Part shown: in pieces, positions 12,627 to 23,889 of the stretch
Layout of the letters: each line of letters begins with the position of its first letter
Position numbering within the stretch: the first letter of the stretch is position 1
From: Gnetum montanum
Lineage: Eukaryota > Streptophyta > Gnetopsida > Gnetales > Gnetaceae
Direction: 5' to 3'
Assembly: GCA_015680685.1 (NCBI GenBank)
Contig: MNCI01013908.1
Location: 916,966-978,965 of the forward strand
Length of the DNA stretch: 62,000 bases
Notes under the pieces: generated by a model
What the model saw: the letters and a program-made list of their open reading frames with translations, nothing else
The model's database searches: none
Told to the model about the DNA's origin: nothing
Position numbers and translations under genes: made by a program

Positions 12627-12939
12627 TGATGAGCAACAAGTAGTCCCTACACCGAACCATACGAATGACAAGCGTTGCATTAACGATCTGATCGAATTTC
12701 GTGGACTTAGCTCCTAAATGTACCAATGGACAAAGATAATGACTTAGAGATGCAATCATTGTCTTTTTAGCTTTACTTGTGGAAGTTCACTTGTATGGTT
12801 AAGTATAAGCCAAGGCACATGATTTTTATGTATATTTTATGTTTTATTTGATTAAGTCTATGTGTGAAACAAAGGTAACTAATTGTAAATTTACTAATTA
12901 ACTATCTAATTTGCTAGTCTAACTATCCTAACATAAGCA
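12627..12939 (-). repeat. Gypsy LTR tail, 313 bp (distal half of the 3' LTR of element B)
   Basis: The reverse complement starts TGCTTATGTTAGGATAG and ends TTGCTCATCA. It matches the last third of the complete LTRs at 16013-16889 (+) and 28252-29212 (-). The equivalent tail of the + LTR (16577-16889) is also exactly 313 bases. It abuts the + oriented gag of element A on one side and copia sequence on the other. Confidence 0.82.
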
Positions 12940-12942
12940 TCT

Positions 12943-14820
12943 GGGCATAATCATGATGCTAGTCCTCCTTCCTCTTCACCTTCGTCAACCTCTTCTTCCT
13001 TCTCTAGCTCCAATCGAAGTTGTAAAGAACATGACCATGATGGAGGTTACCAGTAGGATAGATATGATCGTAGAGCCTACCAGACTAGTAGAGACCAAGG
13101 GCATGGGTAATCAAGAGAGGTCCACCACCATGAAAGAAGGGACAACAAAGGACATCATGGGCATCATGGCCATCATAGAAGCTATGACCATGATGAGCCT
13201 TTGCTTGCAACAAGGAACATGTTGAACATTGTAGAGGTCATGAGAATCCCAACAAGGCATGTGAAAGATAGTAGAATCAAGTGGTAGGATATGAACAATA
13301 TCCCCAAGTTCAAGAGGGATAGAAATTAGATCCACATAACCATTTTCAAGCCTTTCACGATGCCTATGCCTTACAGAATGTGAAAATGAATGGAAAAATT
13401 TAAAGTTGTTCCTAAGGATACTCATTAAAAAGGTTGAAAGGTGGTACCGGTCCTTAGAACCAGAATCAATTAGATGTTGGAGTATGATGCTTGAACTCTT
13501 CAACAACAAGTATCAAACATACTCTTGAGTGTCCACCTTGAGAGAGGAGATCCAAAATCATAAACAAGGAACACATGAACCCTTGGATGCAACCATGGGC
13601 ATGTATTATTCTCTCTTACACCGATGTATTGGCCATGGTTATTCTCAAAGAAAGTAGCTCTACCATATCATAGATGGGCTTCGTATAGAAATCAGGAGAA
13701 CTCTTGGGGTCTATGCCCAAGGGATACTTTTAGAACTTAGATCCCATTAGATCTAAAGGCTTATTGAGTAGGCTACCAAAGAAGAAGGAGAGTTGAGCAA
13801 AGGGAAAGTGCAAAAGGGTATAATTGAGACCCTTTCATCAAAGAAAGGAAGGTTTGATTTTGTGACAATGAGGAGGAGACATCCCTTGATGAGGTGGTGC
13901 AACGCAAGACCTTGCCGATTCAAAGGTCTACTTTTGAAATTTTAGCTAAGGTAGACAAAATGTAAGATTATTTGGATGAAAAGTTCCAAACTGCTCTGAA
14001 AATAGTAGAGGAATCTAAGGAGCAAAGTAGTGATTGTGATCGCAAGAGAAGAAAGGAAGTTGAATGTGCCCACCAAAGGTGTAAGGGAAAGGCTATTATA
14101 GTAGAGGACATTGTAGAGTTTGAAATAGATGATGATGGTGGGTGTGAAATTTACCACTACAAACATCCTAAGGGATGTTGTTCCATTGTGTCACACTTGC
14201 AGGAGTCTAAGATGTATACTCTAAATCCTAGATTGGTAAGTAGGCAAGCATCTAGAAAGTTGCCTTATCCTTAAGGCAACCCTAGGAAATTCCATCAACA
14301 ACAAGCCTACTATTTGAGTAGAGCTTCATGACAACCTTATGAGCAGTATCATCAATGGTAACATTCACAGTCATGGGGGATGCCACCACCAAGACAACAA
14401 TACCTTTATCAGTAGCTGAATCCATATGAGTACTATGTTCAACAATCCATTTCTCCATGTGACTCTTCTAGTCATGCTTCATTCCATCATCACTACTATC
14501 CTCCTGAATACCATAGAGCCTGATCTCCAAGAGGGAAATCTTCATTTCCTGATTACCCTCTTCATCCTTCTACACATGTGCCTCCACCCTCAACTTAATT
14601 ACCACATGCTCCATCAATGCAAGGTGAAATTCCAGCACAATAATAGCAACATAATGCCACCACGGTTGTTAACTTACAACCAACTCCTCACTTGAGTGGT
14701 TTAGAAAATAAACTCCAAAAAGATCTTTCTTCCAAACTAATAGTCCGACAAAGCCCTTACATACAATTGTGGTTGATGACCCTGCTTCTCCAACATTCTT
14801 TGTATTTACATTATTAGATA
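12943..14820 (+). pseudogene. Element A: Athila-like gypsy gag, 5'-truncated and decayed
   Basis: Reads as gag beginning inside a Ser-rich stretch (HNHDASPPSSSPSSTSSSF), then a His/Asp/Arg-rich segment, then the capsid-type region (NMLNIVEVMRIPTRHVKDSR, IKWxDMNNIPKFKRD). A cysteine knuckle-like motif follows (GCEIYHYKHPKGCC, 14144-14185) and then a Pro/Gln/Tyr-rich tail near 14370. The same order occurs in elements B and D on the other strand. Stops (for example after GGYQ near 13050) and frameshifts disrupt it. The N-terminal part, 5' LTR and primer site are missing: the reading starts where an inverted LTR tail ends at 12939. Known role: capsid protein of the element. Confidence 0.85.
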
Positions 14821-14846
14821 ACCCTTCAAATCAAATGCCTCCCTAA

Positions 14847-15341
14847 GTGCATACTATGATGTTGACCCATGTTGTCATGGATCGGATTAAGGTTTGCCAC
14901 CTTCCTAGAAAAAGATCTAATCCTAGGATTCCCCTTATCTATTTGCAAATCTCTGGAAATGAGCTTTGCAAGGCTCTTTTGGACTTAGGTTCTAGTGTGA
15001 ATTTAATTTTTCATGAGATGTACAAAGCCTCAAATCTACCTCCACTCAAGAAGAGCAACATTCGTCTTGAGTTCATAGATCAATCCATCACTGTTCCCTT
15101 GTGACTAGTGAAGGACATTATGATCATAATTTGTGGGTGGTTCTATCCTACTAACTTCTTGGTGATTTGTGTTGATAAATACCAAGGGAACTTCCCAATC
15201 ATCATGGGAAGGACTTGGTTGAGCACCATTGATGCACAGTTGGGAATTAGAGACCTCTCCTTGGATATTTCCAAGGAAAATGAATATTGGAAGATAGAGA
15301 AGAAGTGTATTCCATGTATCGCGTATAGTGATACAAAGTGA
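14847..15341 (+). pseudogene. Element A: retropepsin-type protease
   Basis: Two segments interrupted by a stop at 15102-15104 give a gypsy aspartic protease with KALLDLGSSVNLI (the active-site D-[LTS]-G, here DLG, the usual Athila-type variant) and a downstream NFPIIMGRTWLSTIDA. Homologous proteases are at 25240-25725 and 33918-34370 on the - strand. There is no reverse transcriptase after it: sequence goes straight into the C-terminus of the 3' ORF. Confidence 0.88.
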
Positions 15342-15344
15342 AAT

Positions 15345-16012
15345 CTTGAAGTTGCAAATGCTAAACTCAATGTTCTCAAGGAGAAATTCACTAATTAGAG
15401 ATCAACTGCTAAGAACCTTGCTAAGAGATTGAATGACTACCAGGAGTTATAAAATGCACTCAAGGCATTTGAAATTGAATGCAAACAGTTCACTGCCTAT
15501 TTTGTCAACGTGAGGGAGCTATTCTCCATAATGTCCTCTCCATGGGATATTCCCATTCTAGTCCACATTGGTGAAGTAGCGTGGACCGTGAATGATTCCT
15601 AGAGTAAGAAGGAGAAGATGAAGGCATTGTTGGACACCTTTTGTCTTCCACTAGCAGTTGCAACTACAATAAGATAACCACAACACCACCTCAACAATGG
15701 TGTATGCTTGAAGCAAGAGAAGGTCTTTTAAAACCTAAAGAGCCTCCACCACTTGGGGTCATCTAATTCTCTTCCTCATCTTCAAGCCATTAGAGGAGTT
15801 ATGATGTCACTTTTTCCATGGTGTTCAATTTTGTTTTCTTGAACACCACTTTTTGTAATGATTGTAAATTTGTACACGCAAGCACTTAGTTTTTGTTGTG
15901 TTTGTTTGTGTGTCTATAGTTAGTTAATAATCCCATACCTTCAAAAATTTTGTAAAGAACTTGTTCCTCCTTTGTTCACTTGAGGATGAGTTTTTATTCA
16001 ATTGTGGGGCTA
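15345..16012 (+). pseudogene. Element A: C-terminal end of the 3' ORF, plus polypurine tract
   Basis: After the protease the reading continues in a coiled-coil-like style (NAKLNVLKEKF, AKNLAKRLNDYQEL) and then PILVHIGEVAWTVNDS and KKEKMKALLDTFCLPL. The last part matches element B near 17570-17440 (- strand), where it ends the 3' ORF. RT, RNase H, integrase and most of the 3' ORF are therefore deleted from A. Noncoding sequence from about 15790 leads to a polypurine tract (TTGTGGGGC, 16002-16010) directly before the LTR. Confidence 0.8.
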
Positions 16013-16889
16013 TGATGAAGCGTGTCATTGGGTCACATCAATGGGATGTCACCGATGTGATCCCATCAATGGAATCCTGTTGATGTGATCCCATCAACAT
16101 AGGATTTACTACATTGATAAGTACCAATTGATGTGGCACCCTACCATTGCCTGTAAATGTGTGTCTACCTACTACATTTATGAAAATATTTTCATTAGTT
16201 GTAGCAAAGTTCTTGTAGTTTTCTCGTTCTAGACTTAGAATATTTTCTAAATGCCCATAGTAGAAGTCAAAGAAGTGTATGGATCTTTATTCAAGCATTG
16301 ATGTACTTGAGCATCTTAGTGTGAATGGTAATAAAGATGAGCTTTTCTAATCAAACCTTGCAGTAGTTGAAATAGATTAATGTTTCCATATGCATTTATT
16401 ATTCATGCACTTTACTTTAACAAATTTTAATTACATAATTAATATCAATTAAATAATGTACATAAGTACAACCACTTTGAGCATACTTTATGCTTGGTGA
16501 TCTTAGTAGTGCCTAATGCTTGGAAACCTAGTGGCATTACAACATGTTCAAGATGTGTACGAAAAGCTAAAATGGATGCTTATGTTAGGATTAGTTAAGT
16601 GATAGTTAGTTATTAGATTAATTAAATTAATTAAACATTAATTACTCTATTTTTAGTACTTTGGCAATTAAATCATAAAAGATAAAATGATAAAAATTAG
16701 ATTACTTAGTTACACTTAACCATACACTTGCACCTCACAAGTGGAATTGAGAAGACAACAATCACAATTGTTAAGGTTCACTTCCTAGACCCAGTGTACT
16801 TGGAGAGCTAAACTCTATGGAATTCCACTAGATTGCTTAGTAAACACTAGTGATTTGTATGGTTGGGCATAGGGTATATTTACTGGTCA
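16013..16889 (+). repeat. Element A 3' LTR, 877 bp
   Basis: Starts TGATGAAGCG right after the polypurine tract and ends GGTCA. The first 130 bases hold inverted repeats built on CATCAATGG and CATTGATG. A polyadenylation-type AATAAA is at 16330-16335 in the part conserved between copies (TGGATCTTTATT, AATAAAGATGAGC). From 16577 on it matches the LTR tails at 12939-12627 and 28560-28252, both on the - strand. Confidence 0.85.
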
Positions 16890-17107
16890 TTAGAAGCAAA
16901 TTGTCAGAACTTGGCTACTCTATCAACTTAACATCCATAAATGTGTTGGGTACATGCATTTATATAGGCGAGACCAAAGGTTGCATTGATGGGGCTGTGT
17001 CAATGAGGCTACATTGATAGGGCTGCATCAATGAGGCTACGTTGATGGGGCTACATCAATGGGCTACATTGATGGGCTCATTGATGTAGCCTATCACATG
17101 ATCATCA
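16890..17107 (-). repeat. Element B 3' LTR, first 218 bp (truncated)
   Basis: Reading the - strand, the PPT-like CGTGGGAGCA (17117-17108) leads into an LTR start TGATGATCATGTG. Next come tandem units with CATCAATG/CATTGATG cores and CCTATATAAATG (about 16969-16957) as a TATA box. The LTR stops at about 16890, where the end of the + oriented LTR of element A begins. Its missing distal 313 bp is found at 12939-12627, on the far side of element A. Confidence 0.8.
16977..17095. repeat. Palindromic tandem U3 units in the B LTR head
   Basis: About four units of 26-28 bases of the form GCTACATTGATGGGGCT-(G/A)CATCAATGAG. Each unit pairs CATTGATG with CATCAATG, so single strands could fold into short hairpins. 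Related but not tandem units are in the A LTR (16040-16130). Confidence 0.8.
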
Positions 17108-17309
17108 TGCTCCCACGATTGAGTAAAAACTTATTCTTGAGTAAACAAAAATAGAACCAAGCTTCTTACAAAATTGGGAAGGTATGGAATTATTGACTAA
17201 TAGACTCTAACTGATTTACTCTTAGTGATGAATTGTAAAAAATTACAAAAATTAACAAAAATGGATGTCCTAGACAACAAAATTGGATATCCTTACAAAA
17301 AAAGATCCA

Positions 17310-20194
17310 AAGTAGTCCTTTGATTATTGAAGATGAAGAGGAAATCAAATAGTGCTAAGAGGTGAAGGATTATGAGGTGTTGAAGGACCACCTTCAATCT
17401 CCAATGATCATGGTGGTGATGGTTGAGGCTGAGGCTGTAGCTATCCTACTGCAGTTACTACTTCTAGTGGAATACAAAAAGCATCCAACAATGGCTTCAT
17501 CTTCTTCTCCATACTTTTTGGATTGTACATAGTCCATGCAACTTCACCAATGTGGGCTAGTACAAGGATGTCCTATAGACTAGGCATTATTGGGAACAAC
17601 TAAGTCATGTTGACAAACCATGTTGTGATTATTCATGTTCTATGTTGAACATCTTTACCAAGTTATGCAGTTTATGGTAGCCATTCATTCTTTTGGTGAG
17701 GTTCTCAACAACCGATTATTGGTCAGTAGACTGACTCCTAAGAACTTCAAGATTTACATTAGTTATTTCTAGCTTTTTCTTAGTGTCCTTATGGTGCTTG
17801 AACTTAGCCTCATAGAGGAGGTACGATTTGTCCACTTACTTCTCCAACTCTAACCTTGGCTTTTCAACTATCAACATTGCTAAGTTTGCATAGCGAATGT
17901 TGGAAAGCTCCACATATTCTATCATCTCTTCGATTCATAGTTTCTTCAAGTAGATTTTTACTTTATTGTAGATTTTTAAACCATCAAATATTGGTTGTCA
18001 TATGTCACCTCTTGGTTGGAGTTGATGGAGGACCTTGTTCATTTTTGCCTTGGCCAATTGAATCTCTTTCTCATTCACCTCCTTGAGGAGCCCTACCTAG
18101 TCCCTATAGTCATTTTTCACATGTTCAAACCTTAGGGCTTCATTTTTCTAGGCCGCTACCTTAATTTCCATATTCTAGCAAAGTGCTTGGACTTCTTTCA
18201 TTGACAGATTGAAATTCTCTATTTCTAACCTCCTTAGATCCATGTTCACCTTGGAGAGTTGCTCCTACTGCTATCTCACAAATTCTACCATCTAGTCTTT
18301 TTGTTGCTTGACACTACATAGGTGATGGATGTCTCTGGTCAAGGTCAGTTTCTCCTTATGGACTTGCATCAAGTCCTTATCAGTGTTGAAGGTTAGAGCC
18401 TTCGATAAGAACATGTTGAAGACTACCATTTCCTTAGCATTCTCAACCTCTTTTAATTAGTTCTAAAGCTATAGGAAAGCTTTATCCTATGTGATAGCTT
18501 GGCTGACAATGACAAGATCAGCTAATCAGACTCTCAACGTCACAACCTCAGTAGTCAATCTTCGATTCGCATTAGTGGCTACCTTGAGTTGGATGATTTT
18601 TATGATGAGCTTGCTCTTTGTTTCCACCAACTCCAACTAGACTATTGTAATTTCATCTAAGAGATCAAAGATCTCTGGAAGTAGTTGCCAAGTCCCTAGC
18701 AGTTAGTCCAATACTTCTTCATGTTAAGCTATACTTAGCCTCTTGCTTGTTGCTCTTGTGAAAGTTTGCACAACCTTGAGTGTAGCAACATCTAGCATGG
18801 TTGTCATAGAAGCATTTAATGCTTCTACCACCTTGTCAACCATCACCTCTATCATTGTTTCTTGCCCTCGATGCTACATCACCAAGACTTTAGCACCCTC
18901 ACCCTTCTTCAGGTGCATTGAGAAGGTTGTGATATTCCCCCAAATTTCAAGGAACTCCTATTACCAAGCGATGGACACTGTAACCTCTCCAGCACTTGGG
19001 TTTGATCTTGTGGGCCCTTGCATTCATTGGGTGAAAAAAAGCAAGGTAGTCTCTTCTAGCCAATTTATTATTCTAGTTACTTCATTGAGATGGCTCAATG
19101 CTAGTTAGTAGATTGATAAATTAACCACCACTTGGATCTCCTTACTACTGCTGCAAGAGCTGCTCATGGAGTTTCCTCATGCATTCAATGATTGCATAAG
19201 CCTTTGGTGTTGTCTCTCCGGTTGGTGGGGATGGTGGCCGATCCTCTTCAAGCAATTTGGATAGTGCTTTATCCTTTATCATATCCTACCAAGAGGTGAC
19301 AGGAGCATGATGGATGGTATCATTGGCATAACAAGCTATGCCTCCCTTTTGACAAAGTCTTCTGATTAAGCACATGAAGGAGAGTGTCTTCCTCCCTTGT
19401 TCATTTGCTTTGAAATGCTTCTCGATCTCCAAGAAGATGAGCTGAGGGAGGTTGATGGGAAACTTACCACTTAGAGTAGTACATGCATGGGTAGAGAAGT
19501 CAATGACTTTGCTAGGCCTCATTGTTGGATTCAGGTGGTAGGTTACGATCTTGCAATAGGCTCTCTCCATCTTAGTTAGTACACAATACTTATTACAAAT
19601 TGTCCCATAGCATTATTCAATCCACTCCTTCTTTGCTTTAAGATCTACTTACGTTGGGATCTTTACCAATGTTTCCGTAGTGTTTGGTAGTCCAAGGGCT
19701 ACAATGGCCTCAACTGAATAGAACACATTGATGTTCTTGATCTTGACAGTTTTGTCTACTTGTTGATTATTCTAGAAAAGGTAGGTTTCCCCCATGTATT
19801 ACTTCTTACTGGAAGTGAGGATGGGCCACATGGGAGACCCTTACAATTGATTCTTGACCTCCTCTAGTACTAGGTCCAAGAAGGGGCCAAAGTTGAGTTC
19901 TTGAAGAACTAAACTCTAGATTTCCTTGGAGCAGATTTGCTTAAGGTAGGCCTCGATCAAAGTGACCTCCAAAATTAGCCTAGGCTATGGAACCTCATCC
20001 TACCTTGACTGGCCTATTTTGGCTATGGAAATCTAATGAACAGGTTCCACTTCAAGCTCCTCTTGAAAAGGTATCATTGCATGTGTCTTTTCTTTGCCTA
20101 CTTGAGGTTGTTGTGGCTGTTAGCTCCTTTCCCCTCTTGGTTACTTCTCCCTTGTTTGGGATGGTCCTTAACCTTGTGGTCTCTTTGGTGCCAT
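17310..20194 (-). pseudogene. Element B: 3' ORF downstream of integrase (unknown function, decayed)
   Basis: The - strand from an ATG at 20194 (MAPKRPQG, then a stop) shows protein-like text for nearly 3 kb, broken by many stops. Parts: KIKNINVFYSVEAIVALGLP; the longest open piece at 19286-19570 with MRPSKVIDFSTHACTTLSGK; PPSPPTGETTPKAYAIIECM; then long charged, coiled-coil-like stretches; and a C-terminal VLAHIGEVAWTMYN matching element A at 15555. It lies between integrase and the 3' LTR in the same sense as pol, where Athila elements carry their env-like ORF3. I see no clear signal peptide or membrane anchor, so function is open. Confidence 0.6.
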
Positions 20195-22079
20195 TTATGA
20201 TCACAAACATAACCTAGGATTAGTGTTTTTTTGTGTGTACCTATTAATACCTTTTCTCATTTGGGCAAGTTACACTTAGGTTGGTTATGATCATGGAAAA
20301 TGGGTTATTTTATTATTAGTTTATTTGTTTAGCTACTTGAGTTTGTTGATGAGGTTTACCTTAGTGTAGATTGATAATTTTAATAATATCTTATTAGTTA
20401 AACCTTGGGGTGTTAGAAAAAATTTTGAAAACTTTTTCATCAAAAACCATAGGTTTGTGGCCCCCATGACATAAAGCTCATTTCTAATAGATTGAGGGTC
20501 GAAGATTGAATTGATTTAGATAAGTAGTTAGAAAGTTATGGCTTTGGGAAGGCTCTAGGCTCTGAAAATTACAAAATATCCCCTTGTGTTATGAGGAAAA
20601 TATCACGTATTTATAGTATTTTTCCCCTATGTCAATAGGGATGTATTGATGTAGCCATAGATAAAATATATTCACATTAAAAACTAAGTATGGGAAAAGA
20701 TTTGGTAATGAAATCAGAGTGTAAAGGAATCGAGGAAGCCTAGATAAAGGATAATCATTAAATAGGGCATGGTATGCAGTTGGGAAAAGAGATTTGGTTG
20801 GAGTTAAATATCAAGGAGTGTAAAAACTAGATGTTTCATGGTGGAAAAAAATGGGTTTGAGAGTGAAAAACTAAGGGATAGAAAAGTTAACCATCTAGGC
20901 TAAGGAGTATGCAAGTGGATCCTCCCCATAGCAGGATCATGCCCTTGCATGCCCTCATACCAAGGAGTCTATGGGTCCAAGGGATGATTAATGGCTATGG
21001 ATTATTAAAAATCGAATCACTTAAGATACCAACAAAGTAGTAAGACACATCCAAATGGAAACATTGACTAAACATGACAATAGATAGTGAGATGGCAAAT
21101 GGATTGAAGTGATGAGAAGAAAGAGAATGGAATAGAGTTTCCTCATCTAGTCACATGAAGTCCTTGTGAAGCTTGTGATTAAGGTGACCTTGGAAACATT
21201 AGATCCATAGTTGGAATAAAGACCATCCACTTTCAATGGTTTTACATCGGCACTTTGAGACCTGCAATTACCCATAGCTCATGAACACCACAATGATCAT
21301 CCACCATTCCAAACAGAGAAGAAAAGAGAAGTAGGAAGTAAAGAGGGCCTTACTTAGAGGGGTGCCTTTAGGCATGGGTAACATGCTTGTCCAACTTCAT
21401 AACCAATGCTTGTAGCTCATTATTTTGTCTAAGGGGTGTGCTTTGAATTCTCATGTGTTTTTTTTCATGAGAACCACATCATGCAAAGACATTACTTCTT
21501 ATTATTGGTCAACAGTAGGAATGACGAGGAATTAATGAGAATATCCATAAAACTTTGGATAATCGATAGATGCAAAAGGTGAAAATTTTCCTTGAAGCCA
21601 CACCCTTATTAATTCCACTTGATTTTTTCTAAGTCTAGGAGCACCAAGATCATGAATTCATTCAAAGTTATTATTAAAAAGGAGCCCATGCTTCTAGAAC
21701 AAAAGGAACATCATGGAGTTTTAAGTGGAATGGATGGATGTTGTGAGATCACTACCCAATACCATGTGAAAACCATCCCATTAATCAATGTCAAAATTCA
21801 ATGATGGAATCCAATCATTAAGTAGTCAATTTAAACAATAGAAGTCAATGAATCCACCAGTAATCAGTAGTTGTATTCAACACCAAAGTCTTGACAGCAA
21901 TAAAGAAAAAGAAGACATGTAAGAGGATTCCAAATAAAGAAAAATATAGAAAAAATATAAAATAATCAAGATAATGAAGAAACATATGAAAAATGATGTA
22001 AAAAAATTGGAAAACTAAGGAGCCTCTTGTAAGGTGTTAGCATGGATGGCTATTTCGCCCATGATTGAGTTGGAAGGAA
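20195..22079. other. Element B: noncoding stretch between integrase and the 3' ORF
   Basis: No coding signal. About 21290-22080 is homologous to 29870-30700 of element D (shared blocks such as GCATGGGTAACAT, ACCAATGCTTGTAGC and CATGCAAAGAC), so it is a true part of this family. The part from 20220 to 21290 has no counterpart in D. A PPT-like tract appears after the integrase tail in D (30660-30672) and is mutated in B (22050-22065). Confidence 0.6.
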
Positions 22080-23220
22080 AAGATCTGAAAGATTGACTGT
22101 GCTTAGTAATCAATTGAGGCATTATTTATTGTAGTTGTTTTTGGTTTGAGGAAAGGTTTAAGTTTTTGGATATTGACCAAAAATCTCTTACTTGGGCTAT
22201 CAAGATGATATATCATAATGGCCCCATATGGGAAAGTTTCATATATGATGTAAGGGCCCTCCCATAGCATTTTAAATTTGGTACATTGAGGTACATGCGT
22301 ATGGTTCTAGTAGAACATCTTATCTTCTAGTTAAAAATTTATTTTTCTTATTCTAAGGTAATGACGTTGTTCATTATGTGCCTTGTATATTTCATTCAGT
22401 GATAGGCCCACTAATCTATTTTCTTCTAGCATGTTGAGATTCATTAGTCTTTCTCTTTGGGCTAGACTTATGTCCAAGTCAAGGTCACAGGTTGTTGAAA
22501 GTTTACAAAGCTCAGATTAGATGAAAAGAGTTGGAAGCTTTCCAGACACTAACTCATAGGAAAAGTAACTAATAGAAAGCTTCCATGTTGAATGATATTC
22601 CTAAAGAGCATTATTGAGTTTATTACTTCACTCCTTCCTATATCTATTAACTATACATGTTAGTATTTTGGTAATTTCCTTATTGGTGATCTTAGCTTGA
22701 CCATTGGTTGGGGGTGGTATGGAGTTGTTAATTTATATTCAAACCCCAAGCATTGTATAAGTTGTCGAAAAGTGGCACTAGTAAACTTGTGTTTCATTAT
22801 TTGAAATTAGTGCCTGTGGTACACCAAAGCTATTTACAACATTTTGTGGTACAAACCATGTCATTGTAGATTATGAATAGTCAATGAAGGTAGCAGCTTT
22901 AGCCCATTTGGTACAATAGTCAACAACCATAATGATGTAGATCTTTCCATTTGGCATGGGATTAATGGGCCTCACAAAGTCATCCTCAAGAGATTGAAAT
23001 ACTCCAATGGTTAGATCCACTATTAAGGCCCTTCCATGCACACATTCATTCCTCCATAACATTAGCATTTGTCACATGAGTGGAAGAATTGATGGCAATT
23101 CTTGAAGATTGTAGGCCAATAATATCTTGCCATGAGGATCTTAATGGTCATTCACATCCCAGCATAATGGCCCCTACAAGGACCTTCATGTGCATCCTAG
23201 AGGAGTCAAAGTTGATCTAC
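22080..23220 (-). pseudogene. Element B: integrase, decayed with altered catalytic residues
   Basis: The - strand reads a gypsy integrase core: PINPMPNGKIYIIMVVDYCT, KWAKAATFIDY, then GVPQALISNNETQVY, NGQAKITNKEITKILT, and the C-terminal YKAHNEQRHYLRIRKINF and VPQCTKFKMLWEGPYII. By comparison with element D, the second catalytic Asp (LDNGT) reads Asn here (SNNET) and the Glu of GQVEVTN reads Lys (GQAKITN). Several stops are also present, so this copy cannot encode active enzyme. Confidence 0.85.
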
Positions 23221-23479
23221 ATTAGGGACACATCATTGTGCTAGGTCATATGCACAACTCTTGTAGAGATTACCATTGATTTCCATAAAATGTTTGGCCT
23301 AACGACGAAACTATTATTTCTTCTTTTGGTCCCACTCTTGTTACATCTCTTGTATAAGTAGATAGGAGAGGATGTTCTTGTACTAGTTTGTTTCTTTGGG
23401 GTTTTGAGAATTAACAACACCAACAAAGAGAAGTTCATTAGAAAATTGATTAGATAGTGGGCTTTCTTCCTCCTTGTTG

Positions 23480-23841
23480 TCACATCTCAACCAAGATAAG
23501 TGGTCAGTTACCACATTCTTAGATCCATTTCAATTAGTCATTGTTAAGTCAAACTTCTAGAAGATCACTAGTCATCATATGACACAAGGGCTTAACATTG
23601 GCTTGTTCATCATGAACTGAATGACACTATGGTCGATATGCATAAAAACTCTGTAGCCAAGCACATAGTGCCTAAATTTATTTAATGCATACACCACTAT
23701 CATAAGCTCTTTTTCAATAGTGATGTAGTTGAGTTGTGCATTCACAATGCTTTTGCTTGCATAGTGGATATAATATGAACATCTATGATAATCCATCGAT
23801 GTAAGCACAACCCCCAAGGCATAATTTGATACATCTGTCAT
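23480..23841 (-). pseudogene. Element B: RNase H domain
   Basis: Open from 23841 to 23575: TDVSNYALGVVLT (first acidic residue of RNase H), YYIHYASKSIVNAQLNYIT, then EKELMIVVYALNKFRHYVLG and FMHIDHSVIQFMMNKP. It follows the RT in the usual gypsy order. Sequence continues in broken frames as the linker to integrase, which includes a cysteine/histidine zinc-binding remnant. Confidence 0.88.
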
Positions 23842-23889
23842 GATGTAGAATGACCTGGACTAGTCTAGTGCTTGTAGAGTTGGAGTTTC

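Noticed and set aside
16030-16150. The CATCAATG/GATGTGATCCC repeats considered as a CRISPR-like array.
   Set aside because: No regular unique spacers, plant nuclear context, and they lie in the U3 of an LTR.
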